Positions 44,448 to 53,948 of a stretch of 64,000 bases of DNA are shown in pieces. The notes beneath the pieces are model-generated. The model was given only the letters and a program-made list of their open reading frames with translations, was not told where the DNA came from and ran no database searches. The position numbers and the translations under genes were made by a program. Position 1 is the first letter of the stretch; each line of letters begins with the position of its first letter. Source of the DNA: Neorhizobium petrolearium (GTDB taxonomy: Bacteria; Pseudomonadota; Alphaproteobacteria; Rhizobiales; Rhizobiaceae); assembly GCF_017873175.1 (NCBI RefSeq), contig NZ_JAGGJW010000011.1, forward strand, positions 225,556 through 289,555. The letters run 5' to 3'.

Positions 44448-47375
44448 TTACTCCGCCGCTTCCACCTTTTTTGCCGGTCGCCGATCCAGCAGTTCCTTCA
44501 GGAATTGGCCCGTATAGGACCGCTTTTCCCTGACGATCTGTTCCGGCGTGCCTGCCGCGACGATCTCGCCGCCGCCCGTGCCGCCTTCCGGACCGATATC
44601 GATAATCCAGTCCGCCGTCTTGATGACTTCGAGATTGTGCTCGATCACCACCACGGAATTGCCCTGGTTCACCAGTTCGTGCAGCATCTCCAGGAGCTTG
44701 GCGACGTCGTGGAAATGCAGGCCGGTCGTCGGCTCGTCAAGGATATAGAGTGTGCGGCCGGTCGAGCGCTTCGACAGTTCCTTGGCTAGCTTGACGCGCT
44801 GCGCCTCGCCACCCGAAAGCGTATTGGCCTGCTGACCAACCTTGATATAGCCGAGGCCCACATCGAAGAGCGACTGCAGCTTGTCGCGCACCGCCGGCAC
44901 CGCGGAGAAGAACTCGACGCCTTCTTCGACCGTCATATCGAGCACGTCGGCGATCGACTTGCCCTTGAAGGTGACGTCCAGCGTCTCGCGATTGTAGCGC
45001 TTGCCATGGCAGACGTCGCAGGTGACATAGACGTCCGGCAGGAAGTGCATCTCGATCTTGATGACGCCGTCGCCCTGACAAGCCTCGCACCGCCCACCCT
45101 TGACGTTGAACGAGAAACGGCCCGGTTGATAGCCCCGCGCTTTTGCTTCCGGCAGGCCCGCGAACCAGTCGCGGATCGGCGTGAAGGCGCCGGTATAGGT
45201 CGCCGGGTTGGAGCGCGGCGTCCGTCCGATCGGCGACTGGTCGATATCGATCACCTTGTCGATGAATTCGAAACCGTCGATCCGGTCGTGCTCGGCGGGA
45301 ATCTCGCGGGCGCCCATGATGCGGCGTGCGGCGGCCTTGTAAAGCGTCTCGATCAGAAACGTGGACTTGCCGCCGCCCGAAACGCCGGTCACCGCCGTAA
45401 AGACACCAAGCGGAATGGCCGCTGTAACATTCCTGAGATTGTTGCCGCGTGCGCCAAAAACCCTGATTTCCTTGCCCTTTTTTGGCTTTCTGCGCTCGGG
45501 GGGCACCGGCACGCCGAGCTCGCCGGAAAGATATTTGCCGGTCAGCGATTTTGGATTGGCCATGATCTCGGCCGGCGCCCCTTGAGCCACCACCGTACCG
45601 CCGTGGATGCCGGCAGCCGGGCCGATGTCGACCACATAGTCCGCCGTCAGGATAGCATCCTCGTCATGCTCGACGACGATCACCGTATTGCCGATGTCAC
45701 GCAGATGCTTCAGCGTGTCGAGCAGGCGGGCATTGTCGCGTTGGTGGAGCCCGATCGAAGGTTCGTCGAGCACATAAAGCACGCCGGTCAGGCCCGAACC
45801 GATCTGCGAGGCAAGCCGGATGCGCTGGCTTTCGCCGCCTGACAGCGTGCCGGAATTGCGAGATAAGCTCAGGTAGTCGAGGCCGACATCGTTCAGGAAG
45901 CGCAGGCGCTCGCGAATTTCCTTGAGAATTCTCACCGCGATCTCATTCTGCTTGGCGTTCAGGTGTTCCGGCAGCGCTTCGAACCAGTCGCGCGCCACCC
46001 TGATCGACATCTCGGTGACTTCGCCGATATGCAGCTTATGGATCTTGACGGCGAGTGCTTCCGGCTTCAGGCGATAGCCGTTGCAGGCGGGGCAGGGAGC
46101 GGCGGACATGTAGCGCTCGATATCCTCACGCGCCCATGCGGAATCGGTTTCCTTCCAGCGGCGCTCGAGATTCGGCACGATGCCTTCGAAAGTCTTCACA
46201 GTCTTGTAGGAGCGGGCGCCGTCGACATAATGGAATTCGATCTTCTCCTCGGTCCCGTGCAGGATCGCCCTTTGCGCCTCTTCCGAAAGCTCGTTCCAGC
46301 GGCTCGAAAGCTTGAACCCGAACGCCTTGCCCAAAGCTTCGAGTGTCTGGTTGTAATAGGGCGAGGTGGATTTCGCCCAGGGCGAGATCGCGCCGTCGCG
46401 CAACGTGCGCGCCGGTTCCGGCACGATCAGCGCCTCGTCCACCTTCTGCTGCGAGCCGAGCCCGTCGCAGGTTGGGCAGGCGCCGAACGGATTGTTGAAC
46501 GAGAATAGGCGTGGCTCGATTTCCGGAATGGTGAAGCCGGAAACGGGGCAGGCGAATTTTTCCGAAAACAACACGCGCTCATGTGTCTCGTTGAGCGATT
46601 TGTTGGCCGAACCGCCAGCCGCAGTTTCCTCCGGGGGCAGCGGCTTGTCGGCGAACTCGGCAACCGCAAGGCCGTCGGCAAGCTTCAGCGAGGTTTCGAG
46701 GCTGTCGGCGAGGCGCGCACCGATATCGGAACGCACGACAAGCCGGTCCACCACCACATCGATATCGTGCTTGTATTTCTTGTCGAGTGCCGGAACATCG
46801 GCAATCTCGTAGAACTGGCCGTCGACCTTGACGCGCTGAAAGCCCTTCTTCATCAGATCGGCGAGTTCTTTCTTGTACTCGCCCTTTCGGCCGCGGATCA
46901 TCGGCGCCAGAATATAAAGACGCGTTCCTTCCTCAAAGGAGAGGATGCGGTCGACCATCTGGCTGACGGTCTGGCTCTCGATCGGCAATCCCGTCGCCGG
47001 CGAATAGGGCACGCCGACGCGTGCGAAGAGCAGGCGCATATAGTCGTAGATCTCGGTGACCGTGCCGACCGTCGAACGGGGATTGCGCGAGGTCGTTTTC
47101 TGTTCGATCGAGATTGCCGGCGAAAGCCCGTCGATCTGGTCGACATCCGGCTTCTGCATCATTTCCAGGAACTGGCGTGCATAGGCCGAAAGGCTCTCGA
47201 CATAGCGCCGCTGACCCTCGGCATAGATCGTGTCGAAGGCAAGCGAAGACTTGCCCGAGCCGGAAAGCCCCGTCATGACGATAAGCGAATTGCGGGGCAG
47301 ATCGAGATCGACGCCCTTCAAATTGTGCTCGCGCGCACCACGTATGGAGATGGTCTTCAGTTCGCTCATCGACAT
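44448..47375 (-). CDS. uvrA: UvrABC excinuclease subunit A
   Basis: Damage recognition ATPase of nucleotide excision repair, 975 residues. Two split ABC modules with Walker A TGLSGSGKSSLAFDT (near 35) and TGVSGGGKSTFLIET (near 660), signatures LSGGESQRIRLASQI and LSGGEAQRVKLAKEL, and zinc-finger cysteines in ACPTCDG and CPACNGYRL and CEACQGDGVIKI/CDVCHGKRY. Two nearby ATGs (47375, 47369) are possible starts. Divergent from ssb with a LexA box between. Confidence 0.98.
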   Translation of the reverse strand: MSMSELKTISIRGAREHNLKGVDLDLPRNSLIVMTGLSGSGKSSLAFDTIYAEGQRRYVESLSAYARQFLEMMQKPDVDQIDGLSPAISIEQKTTSRNPRSTVGTVTEIYDYMRLLFARVGVPYSPATGLPIESQTVSQMVDRILSFEEGTRLYILAPMIRGRKGEYKKELADLMKKGFQRVKVDGQFYEIADVPALDKKYKHDIDVVVDRLVVRSDIGARLADSLETSLKLADGLAVAEFADKPLPPEETAAGGSANKSLNETHERVLFSEKFACPVSGFTIPEIEPRLFSFNNPFGACPTCDGLGSQQKVDEALIVPEPARTLRDGAISPWAKSTSPYYNQTLEALGKAFGFKLSSRWNELSEEAQRAILHGTEEKIEFHYVDGARSYKTVKTFEGIVPNLERRWKETDSAWAREDIERYMSAAPCPACNGYRLKPEALAVKIHKLHIGEVTEMSIRVARDWFEALPEHLNAKQNEIAVRILKEIRERLRFLNDVGLDYLSLSRNSGTLSGGESQRIRLASQIGSGLTGVLYVLDEPSIGLHQRDNARLLDTLKHLRDIGNTVIVVEHDEDAILTADYVVDIGPAAGIHGGTVVAQGAPAEIMANPKSLTGKYLSGELGVPVPPERRKPKKGKEIRVFGARGNNLRNVTAAIPLGVFTAVTGVSGGGKSTFLIETLYKAAARRIMGAREIPAEHDRIDGFEFIDKVIDIDQSPIGRTPRSNPATYTGAFTPIRDWFAGLPEAKARGYQPGRFSFNVKGGRCEACQGDGVIKIEMHFLPDVYVTCDVCHGKRYNRETLDVTFKGKSIADVLDMTVEEGVEFFSAVPAVRDKLQSLFDVGLGYIKVGQQANTLSGGEAQRVKLAKELSKRSTGRTLYILDEPTTGLHFHDVAKLLEMLHELVNQGNSVVVIEHNLEVIKTADWIIDIGPEGGTGGGEIVAAGTPEQIVREKRSYTGQFLKELLDRRPAKKVEAAE

Positions 47376-47493
47376 GCTCTTTTTGGGGAGGATCGAAGTC
47401 CTTATGTAGTGATTGATCCGCGGCTGTCGAGACGAAAACTGCTGCGATGTCCCGCCGTTCCGAGTCGGTTGACAGCACTATAGGAATAAAATA

Positions 47494-47508
47494 GAACAAA
47501 TAAAGAAC
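47494..47508. promoter_or_regulatory. LexA (SOS) box between uvrA and ssb
   Basis: GAACAAATAAAGAAC, a perfect GAAC-N7-GAAC direct repeat, the alphaproteobacterial LexA operator. It lies 119 bp before uvrA and 111 bp before ssb and probably controls at least uvrA, maybe both. Confidence 0.9.
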
Positions 47509-47618
47509 AAATTTGCCTGTGGATTAAAATTCGCAGGCGCCCAATGGACGGGGCCGATGGGCTAAAGTGTTCATGATTGATTTTAAGGCCGTGGGATGCG
47601 GCGGACGAGGTGAGAGTT

Positions 47619-48161
47619 ATGGCTGGTAGCGTGAACAAGGTTATTCTGGTGGGGAATGTCGGAGCCGATCCGGAAATCCGCCGCACGCAGGACGGCCGGC
47701 CGATCGCCAACCTGCGCATTGCGACCTCCGAGACCTGGCGCGATCGTAATTCCGGCGAACGCCGCGAGAAGACCGAGTGGCACACTGTCGTCGTCTTCAA
47801 CGAAGGCCTCTGCAAGGTTGTCGAGCAATATGTGAAGAAGGGCGCCAAGCTCTATATCGAAGGCCAGTTGCAGACCCGCAAATGGCAGGACCAGAGCGGC
47901 AACGACCGTTATTCGACGGAAGTGGTGCTGCAGGGGTTCAATTCGACGCTGACCATGCTCGATGGTCGGGGTGAGGGCGGTGGCGATCGAGCTGGCTACG
48001 GTGGCGGCGGTAACAATCGTGTCGGGAACGACTACGGCGGCGGTGACTTCGGTGGCGGCGATGATTATGGCCGGCCTTCGGGCGGCTCGAGCCGCGGTGG
48101 CAGCCAGCAGCCGGCAGGCGGGAATTTCTCGCGCGATCTCGACGACGATATCCCGTTCTAG
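47619..48161 (+). CDS. ssb: Single-stranded DNA-binding protein
   Basis: Homotetrameric SSB, 180 residues. OB fold in the first 115 residues (NKVILVGNVGADPEIR, WHTVVVFNE, KLYIEGQLQTRKWQD), then a Gly/Asp-rich disordered linker with repeated GGGD elements, and the acidic tail DDDIPF that recruits partner repair proteins. The ATG at 47619 is chosen over a frame start at 47577 because the SSB N-terminus begins MAGSVNKVI. Confidence 0.97.
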   Translation: MAGSVNKVILVGNVGADPEIRRTQDGRPIANLRIATSETWRDRNSGERREKTEWHTVVVFNEGLCKVVEQYVKKGAKLYIEGQLQTRKWQDQSGNDRYSTEVVLQGFNSTLTMLDGRGEGGGDRAGYGGGGNNRVGNDYGGGDFGGGDDYGRPSGGSSRGGSQQPAGGNFSRDLDDDIPF

Positions 48162-48227
48162 AATCGAGGATTTCCTCGACTTTCATCAACGTCTGCCGGG
48201 GTTGATGCCTGAACGCCCGGTTTCATT

Positions 48228-49400
48228 TCAGGCGCTTAGACGTATGTCGGCGTCCTGGGTTGCGACGTCGGCGAGCATCGCCACCAGGACATCCGACTGT
48301 GACAATATCCCCACGAGTTTATTGTTGCTCCGGGTGACCGGCAGGTAGTGCAGTCCTTCCTCGGCAAAGATGACGATGGCATCGGCAACGGGCGTGTCGG
48401 GACTGACGGTTCTGACGGGTGCAGTCATGATGTCCTTGATCGTGTCGCTGGGCGCGCTTTTGCCGGAGAGCACCAGGCGCAGGCGTTGGCCGAAGCCGAT
48501 CCTGGGCCGTCCTTTGGTCCAGTTCGCCTTGTCGAGGAAATCGGTCTGCGTAACGATGCCGACGACCTCGGCTTTGTCATTGGTAACGGGCAGGGCCTTG
48601 AAATGATGGGCGCGCATCAGGTCATGCGCTTCCTTCAGCGAGTTGTCGGGCGCCACTGCGACAACGTCGCGGGACATGATGCTGGCACAATCGAGATGGA
48701 CGGCGCGGCGGCGATAGGAGCGCAATTCCGTTCGCCGCAGGATGGTTTCGAGATCGTCTCGGTCGATATCGAGAAATTCGTCATATTCCTTCAGAACCTC
48801 GTCGAGGTCCTCTGACGTGAAGCCGATGCGCTGAACGGGAGCGGGATCGGCGGTGCCGTGATCAGTCGTGGGCGGCTTGATCGCGTGAGGGTAGGGGCGT
48901 CCCGTCAGGTTGTTGAAGATCAGGGCAAGCACGAGCAGGGCCAGCGAATTGCCTGCGACCGGCCAGAGGACAAAACCGTATCCAAGTTCATGGATGGCCG
49001 GCCCGCCGAGTACGGCGGTAAGTGCGATCGCACCGCTCGGCGGATGCAGGCAGCGGAAGGTCATCATGAGAGCGATCGCGATACCGATCGCAGCCGCCGA
49101 TGCTACGAACAGATCATCGATGAGCAAGGCGGCGGTCACGCCGACCAGTGCTGCAACAGTATTGCCGCAGAGGATCGACCAGGGCTGGGCGAGCGGGCTG
49201 GATGGTACGGCAAAGAGCAGGACGGCCGAGGCTCCCATCGGCGCAATCAGGGCCGGAAGCGATGCGTCGGCCCGCAAGGCGAGGCCTCCGATCATCCCCG
49301 TGACCAGAATTCCCATCAGAGCACCGAGAGCGGCGCGCAGTCTTTCCCTCGTACTGATGGGGCTGGCTTCGGGCAGAAGCCGGCGTAAAGTGCGTTGCAT
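48228..49400 (-). CDS. HPP family membrane protein with two CBS domains
   Basis: Four to five N-terminal helices form an HPP module (PMGASAVLLFAVPSSPLAQPW and RCLHPPSGAIALTAVLGG, the HPP motif), followed by two CBS domains (about residues 235-295 and 325-380) that in other proteins bind adenosyl ligands. HPP proteins have been linked to nitrite transport. Full length at 390 residues. Single gene with no partner; the substrate is unclear. Confidence 0.87.
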   Translation of the reverse strand: MQRTLRRLLPEASPISTRERLRAALGALMGILVTGMIGGLALRADASLPALIAPMGASAVLLFAVPSSPLAQPWSILCGNTVAALVGVTAALLIDDLFVASAAAIGIAIALMMTFRCLHPPSGAIALTAVLGGPAIHELGYGFVLWPVAGNSLALLVLALIFNNLTGRPYPHAIKPPTTDHGTADPAPVQRIGFTSEDLDEVLKEYDEFLDIDRDDLETILRRTELRSYRRRAVHLDCASIMSRDVVAVAPDNSLKEAHDLMRAHHFKALPVTNDKAEVVGIVTQTDFLDKANWTKGRPRIGFGQRLRLVLSGKSAPSDTIKDIMTAPVRTVSPDTPVADAIVIFAEEGLHYLPVTRSNNKLVGILSQSDVLVAMLADVATQDADIRLSA

Positions 49401-49475
49401 GATGGACTTTCGATTCCGATTGATGGCATTCCGGTTGGCAAGCGCTTTTAGCAGAAAACGGGGCTTTGTCGCGCT

Positions 49476-50105
49476 CTATAGATTAAAAGCCGAACGCACG
49501 CCGTCCACGATGAACTGGACGGACAGGGCGGCGAGGATGACGCCCAGCAGGCGGGTGAGGATCGCCCGGCCGGTGACGCCAAGAAAACGGTCGAGACGTT
49601 CTGCGATCAGCAGGGTGGCGTAGACCAGCAGCATGATCAAGCCGATGACACCGATCAGCAGGGCGCGGTCAAATGGACCGGGGAATGTTCCGGCAAGCAG
49701 CACGGTCGCGGAAATGGCGCCTGGCCCGGCGATCAGAGGCAGGGCGAGCGGAAAGACCGCGATATTGTGGATATGGTCGATGGTGATTGCCGCCTGAGAG
49801 GTCTTTTCCTTCCGCTCCTGGCGTCTTTCGAAGACCATCTCAAAGGATATCCAGAAGAGAAGCAGGCCCCCGGCAATACGAAAGGCGCCGATCGAAATCC
49901 CCAGGATGCCGAGCACGCCCGAGCCGAAGAGAGCGAAGACGGCCAGGATGCCGAACGCAATCAGCGATCCCCGAAGCGCCACATGCCGCCGCTGGAGCGC
50001 AGTCATGCCGACGGTCAGTCCCAGGAAGACCGGCGCAAGCCCCGGTGGATCGAGTGTCACAAGCATCGTGGTCAGTGCATTGACCAGCATATCCGGGGTG
50101 GCCAT
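49476..50105 (-). CDS. MarC family integral membrane protein
   Basis: Six-helix membrane protein of 209 residues of the MarC family (UPF0056). The conserved DPPGLAPVFLGLT near residue 20 and PLALPLIAGPGAISATVLLAG in the middle are present. Despite the name, MarC is not a resistance protein and its function is unknown. The start is ATG 50105 behind AGGAGAGGAT; the longer frame to 50240 is unsupported. Divergent from gyrA. Confidence 0.9.
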   Translation of the reverse strand: MATPDMLVNALTTMLVTLDPPGLAPVFLGLTVGMTALQRRHVALRGSLIAFGILAVFALFGSGVLGILGISIGAFRIAGGLLLFWISFEMVFERRQERKEKTSQAAITIDHIHNIAVFPLALPLIAGPGAISATVLLAGTFPGPFDRALLIGVIGLIMLLVYATLLIAERLDRFLGVTGRAILTRLLGVILAALSVQFIVDGVRSAFNL

Positions 50106-50331
50106 ATCCTCTCCTGTCAGGCTGCATCCTTGCAGTCGCATGCGAAGATTGTTAGGACAGGCGCGCGGTTTAGGGAAGCCTGCAACGGGTTTTCGAAAAT
50201 GAGGTGCTATGTCGTGTACAATGCCCGGAAAACACCGCAAAAGCTGTTCAAAACCACGGCGGAAATTGGCGCTCGGAACCGCTTTCCGCTATAAACAACC
50301 AACTGATTCCGAACAGAGATCGTGATCCGAT

Positions 50332-53169
50332 TTGACTGAGCAAAGCACACCCGGCGGCGGAAAGCTGCCTCCAGGCATCGAACCCATTTCCATCATGGAG
50401 GAGATGCAGCGGTCCTATCTCGATTACGCCATGAGTGTGATCGTCAGCCGCGCTCTCCCGGACGTTCGAGACGGACTGAAGCCGGTTCACCGGCGCATCC
50501 TCTATGGCATGTCGGAACTGGGGATCGACTGGAACAAGAAATACGTCAAATGCGCCCGTGTCACCGGGGACGTGATGGGTAAATACCATCCGCACGGCAA
50601 CCTGGCGATCTATGATGCGCTCGCCCGTATGGCACAGGACTGGTCGCTCCGCCTGCCGCTGATCGACGGCCAGGGTAATTTCGGTTCGATCGACGGCGAC
50701 CCGCCGGCGGCCGAACGCTATACCGAATGTCGCCTTGAAAAGGCTGCCCATTCCCTCCTTGACGACCTCGACAAGGAGACGGTCGATTTCCGCGACAACT
50801 ACGACGGCACGCTCTCCGAACCCGTCGTGCTGCCGGCGAAGTTTCCGAATCTTCTGGTCAATGGTGCCGGCGGCATCGCAGTCGGCATGGCGACCAACAT
50901 ACCGCCGCACAACCTCTCCGAAGTCATCAGTGGCTGCATTGCCATGATCGACAATCCGGCGATCGAGCTGCCGGAGCTGATGGAGATTATTCCCGGTCCG
51001 GACTTCCCGACCGGCGCCCTTATCCTCGGCCGTTCCGGCATCAGGTCGGCCTATGAGACGGGCCGCGGCTCGGTCATCATGCGCGGGCGCGCCACGATCG
51101 AACCGATGCGGGGCGACCGCGAGCAGATCATCATCACCGAGGTTCCCTATCAGGTGAACAAGGCATCGATGGTCGAGAAGATCGGCGAGCTCGTGCGTGA
51201 AAAGCGCATAGAAGGCATTTCCGACCTGCGCGATGAATCAGACCGCCAGGGTTACCGGGTGGTCGTCGAGTTGAAGCGTGACGCCAATGCGGATGTGATC
51301 CTCAATCAGCTTTATCGCTATACGCCGCTGCAGACCTCTTTCGGCTGCAACATGGTGGCGCTGAACGGTGGCAAGCCTGAACAACTCGCGCTCATCGACA
51401 TGCTGAAGGCCTTCGTGTCCTTCCGCGAGGAGGTGGTGAGCCGGCGCACGAAATACCTGCTGCGTAAGGCGCGCGAGCGTGCGCACGTCTTGGTGGGGCT
51501 CGCAATTGCGGTTGCCAATATCGACGAGATCATTTTGCTGATCCGCCGTGCGCCCGATCCGCAGACGGCGCGCGAACAGTTGATGACCCGCCGCTGGCCG
51601 GCTCACGATGTCGAGGCGCTGATCCGCCTGATCGATGACCCGCGCCATAAGATCAATGATGACGGCACCTATAACCTGTCGGAAGAGCAGGCTCGCGCAA
51701 TTCTCGAACTGCGTCTTGCGCGTTTGACGGCTCTTGGCCGCGATGAAATCGGCGACGAGTTGAACAAGATCGGTGTCGAGATCAGCGACTATCTCGAAAT
51801 TCTGTCGTCACGTCTTCGCATTCAGCAGATCGTCAAGGACGAACTCGCCGCGGTCCGTGACGAATTTGGGACGCCACGGCGCACCGAAATTCTCGAAGGC
51901 GGTCCGGATATGGACGATGAGGATCTCATCGCCCGTGAAGACATGGTCGTCACCGTTTCGCATCTCGGTTACATCAAGCGCGTGCCGCTCGGCACCTATC
52001 GCGCCCAGCGCCGCGGCGGCAAGGGGCGTTCCGGCATGGCGACGCGTGATGAAGATTTCGTCACGCGGCTGTTCGTGGCGAACACGCACACGCCAGTGCT
52101 GTTCTTCTCTTCGCGCGGTATCGTCTACAAGGAGAAGGTCTGGCGCCTGCCGATCGGCACGCCTCAGTCACGCGGCAAGGCGCTGATCAACATGCTGCCG
52201 CTGGAATCCGGCGAGCGCATCACGACGATCATGCCGCTGCCTGAGGATGAAGCGACCTGGGATAACCTGGACGTCATGTTCTCGACAACGCGGGGCACCG
52301 TTCGCCGCAACAAGCTGTCGGATTTCGTCCAGGTGAACCGCAACGGCAAGATCGCGATGAAGCTCGAGGAGGAGGGCGACGAGATCCTCTCCGTCGAGAC
52401 CTGCAAGGGTCCGAACCTCGACCTCGGCGAGCCAGGGGACGATGTGCTGCTGACGACCGCGCTCGGTCAGTGCATCCGCTTCCCCGTCGACGATGTGCGC
52501 GTTTTCGCCGGCCGCAATTCAATCGGCGTGCGCGGCATCTCGCTCGGCGATGGCGACCGCATAATCTCGATGACCATTGTCGGCCATGTCGATGCGGAAC
52601 CCTGGGAGCGTGCAGCCTATCTCAAGCGCTCGGCGGCCGAACGCCGCGCGGCGGGCGTCGACGAGGAGGATATTGCTCTCGTTGGCGAGGAAGTCACCGA
52701 AGGGGGACAGCTTTCCGACGAACGTTATGAAGAGCTGAAGGCACGTGAAGAATTCGTGCTGACGGTTTCGGAAAAAGGCTTCGGCAAGCGTTCGTCCTCC
52801 TATGATTTCCGCACATCCGGCCGCGGGGGCAAGGGTATCCGCGCCACAGATACGTCCAAGACCGCCGAGATCGGCGAACTGGTCGCCGCCTTCCCGGTTG
52901 AGGAAAACGACCAGATCATGCTTGTTTCGGATGGCGGCGTGCTGATCCGTGTGCCCGTCAGCGGCATCCGCATCGCCAGCCGTGCGACCAAGGGTGTGAC
53001 GATCTTCTCCACTGCCAAGGATGAGAAAGTCGTATCGGTCGAGCGTATCAGCGAGCCGGAAGGCGACGAGGAAAACGGCAATGGTCTGCCTGAAGAGATC
53101 ACGGCCGAGAATGGTGATATCAGTACGGCTCCGGAAGAGGGGCGGACGGATGAAGGTTCGGCCGAATAG
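50332..53169 (+). CDS. gyrA: DNA gyrase subunit A
   Basis: Breakage-reunion subunit of gyrase, 945 residues, slightly longer than E. coli. Catalytic Tyr lies in the A-A20T-like RYTEC motif (AAERYTECRL, about residue 130), followed by the C-terminal beta-pinwheel repeats (GRGGKGI and similar) and an acidic tail. The frame starts at TTG 50332, giving MTEQS..., with no upstream ATG. The quinolone region reads HPHGNLAIYD: Leu91 sits at the E. coli Ser83 position and Asp95 at Asp87, a composition discussed in the findings. A strong terminator follows. Confidence 0.97.
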   Translation: MTEQSTPGGGKLPPGIEPISIMEEMQRSYLDYAMSVIVSRALPDVRDGLKPVHRRILYGMSELGIDWNKKYVKCARVTGDVMGKYHPHGNLAIYDALARMAQDWSLRLPLIDGQGNFGSIDGDPPAAERYTECRLEKAAHSLLDDLDKETVDFRDNYDGTLSEPVVLPAKFPNLLVNGAGGIAVGMATNIPPHNLSEVISGCIAMIDNPAIELPELMEIIPGPDFPTGALILGRSGIRSAYETGRGSVIMRGRATIEPMRGDREQIIITEVPYQVNKASMVEKIGELVREKRIEGISDLRDESDRQGYRVVVELKRDANADVILNQLYRYTPLQTSFGCNMVALNGGKPEQLALIDMLKAFVSFREEVVSRRTKYLLRKARERAHVLVGLAIAVANIDEIILLIRRAPDPQTAREQLMTRRWPAHDVEALIRLIDDPRHKINDDGTYNLSEEQARAILELRLARLTALGRDEIGDELNKIGVEISDYLEILSSRLRIQQIVKDELAAVRDEFGTPRRTEILEGGPDMDDEDLIAREDMVVTVSHLGYIKRVPLGTYRAQRRGGKGRSGMATRDEDFVTRLFVANTHTPVLFFSSRGIVYKEKVWRLPIGTPQSRGKALINMLPLESGERITTIMPLPEDEATWDNLDVMFSTTRGTVRRNKLSDFVQVNRNGKIAMKLEEEGDEILSVETCKGPNLDLGEPGDDVLLTTALGQCIRFPVDDVRVFAGRNSIGVRGISLGDGDRIISMTIVGHVDAEPWERAAYLKRSAAERRAAGVDEEDIALVGEEVTEGGQLSDERYEELKAREEFVLTVSEKGFGKRSSSYDFRTSGRGGKGIRATDTSKTAEIGELVAAFPVEENDQIMLVSDGGVLIRVPVSGIRIASRATKGVTIFSTAKDEKVVSVERISEPEGDEENGNGLPEEITAENGDISTAPEEGRTDEGSAE

Positions 53170-53208
53170 GCCGTGCCTCTCCAGAACTGGACGAGCCGAA
53201 CAAAAGTT

Positions 53209-53239
53209 AAAAGCCGGAGGATCTGATCCTCCGGCTTTT
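53209..53239 (+). terminator. Rho-independent terminator of gyrA
   Basis: AAAAGCCGGAGGAT / ATCCTCCGGCTTTT, a 14-bp perfect stem with a 3-base loop, ending in T4; 40 nt past the gyrA stop. The symmetric A and T runs could also stop transcription from the other side. Confidence 0.9.
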
Positions 53240-53297
53240 GTTTGAACCGGTCGCGACGGGATTCTGCGTGATCCGGTCCGTACTACTGTGAAATTGC

Positions 53298-53441
53298 TTA
53301 GAACGCGCTGTGGCGACGCGCGAAATCACGAAAATCCTTCATGTCCTCGCGCTCACGGCGAAGTTCGGAAATCGTCGATGCCACGGATGCCACGAACATG
53401 ATGCTGATCAAGCCTGCAAGTACAGTCAACGTCACGAACAT
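53298..53441 (-). CDS. 47-residue membrane protein, hypothetical
   Basis: Short frame with a hydrophobic N-terminal half (MFVTLTVLAGLISIMFVASV) and a strongly charged C-terminal half (ELRREREDMKDFRDFARRHS), the pattern of a single-pass anchor with a cytoplasmic basic-acidic tail. AAGGG stands 6 nt before the ATG at 53441; an ATG two codons earlier abuts the site and is less likely. It lies 29 nt after the next small gene on the same strand, so the two may form an operon. Confidence 0.6.
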   Translation of the reverse strand: MFVTLTVLAGLISIMFVASVASTISELRREREDMKDFRDFARRHSAF

Positions 53442-53470
53442 GGTCATCCCTTCTGGTTCGTGCACCCGCG

Positions 53471-53626
53471 TCAGTAATATGAGAGATCGCTATAGCGACC
53501 CGTTACCTGCGGGTAATTGAGATCGGTCAATTCGGATTTATCTTGATAAAGGGTTACTGTTGCCGTCAGCATTACAGCGATCATTGCCGTCCACACCAAG
53601 TTGATCATGGTGATCTTGTCAGGCAT
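53471..53626 (-). CDS. 51-residue membrane protein, hypothetical
   Basis: Product begins MPDKITMINLVWTAMIAVML, a hydrophobic helix, then TATVTLYQDKSELTDLNYPQ and ends in tyrosines (SDLSYY), suggesting a single-pass protein with an exposed tail. AAGGA lies 9 nt before the ATG at 53626. The repeated motif at 53741-53775 is about 115 bp upstream. No family recognised. Confidence 0.55.
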   Translation of the reverse strand: MPDKITMINLVWTAMIAVMLTATVTLYQDKSELTDLNYPQVTGRYSDLSYY

Positions 53627-53740
53627 GACCGTTTTCCTTTTCGCGATCATCTCCGTCTGTCCTTCTTGTTTGCCTGAACGCGCGTCGCGCAAACAGGTTC
53701 CACCGCATTTTGAGAGAAACTTAGCCGGATTGCTCTGAAG

Positions 53741-53775
53741 CGTCCTTGAATGGCCTGTTCATCTGGCGTTCAGAA
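53741..53775. repeat. Repeated upstream motif, copy A
   Basis: About 35 bp, 27 of 35 identical to copy B at 53949-53983. Shared core is CCTTGAA...TTCATCT..CGTTCAGAA, in which TTCA recurs at 11-bp spacing, as in response-regulator direct repeats. It lies upstream of the minus-strand gene at 53471-53626. Regulator unknown. Confidence 0.5.
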
Positions 53776-53784
53776 ACGCCCATT

Positions 53785-53871
53785 TCACGCTTCGTCTGGT
53801 CCGAAAGCGACGACCATGGCTTCCGCCAGGAAAGCAATCATCACGGCTCCCATCACTATCACCGCCAGCAT
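53785..53871 (-). CDS. Possible 28-residue membrane peptide
   Basis: Frame ATG CTG GCG ... TGA with a hydrophobic start (MLAVIVMGAVMIAFLAEAMV) and acidic end. AAGGAAA stands immediately before the ATG, closer than usual, so the start or the gene itself is doubtful. It sits downstream of copy B of the repeated motif at 53949-53983, repeating the motif-then-tiny-gene layout seen for the gene at 53626. Confidence 0.33.
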   Translation of the reverse strand: MLAVIVMGAVMIAFLAEAMVVAFGPDEA

Positions 53872-53948
53872 TTTCCTTCTTTTCTCCCTCGATACGGACG
53901 GGGCTTAATGCCCGCCACGATGCGCATAAGATCACAATGCCACTGAAA

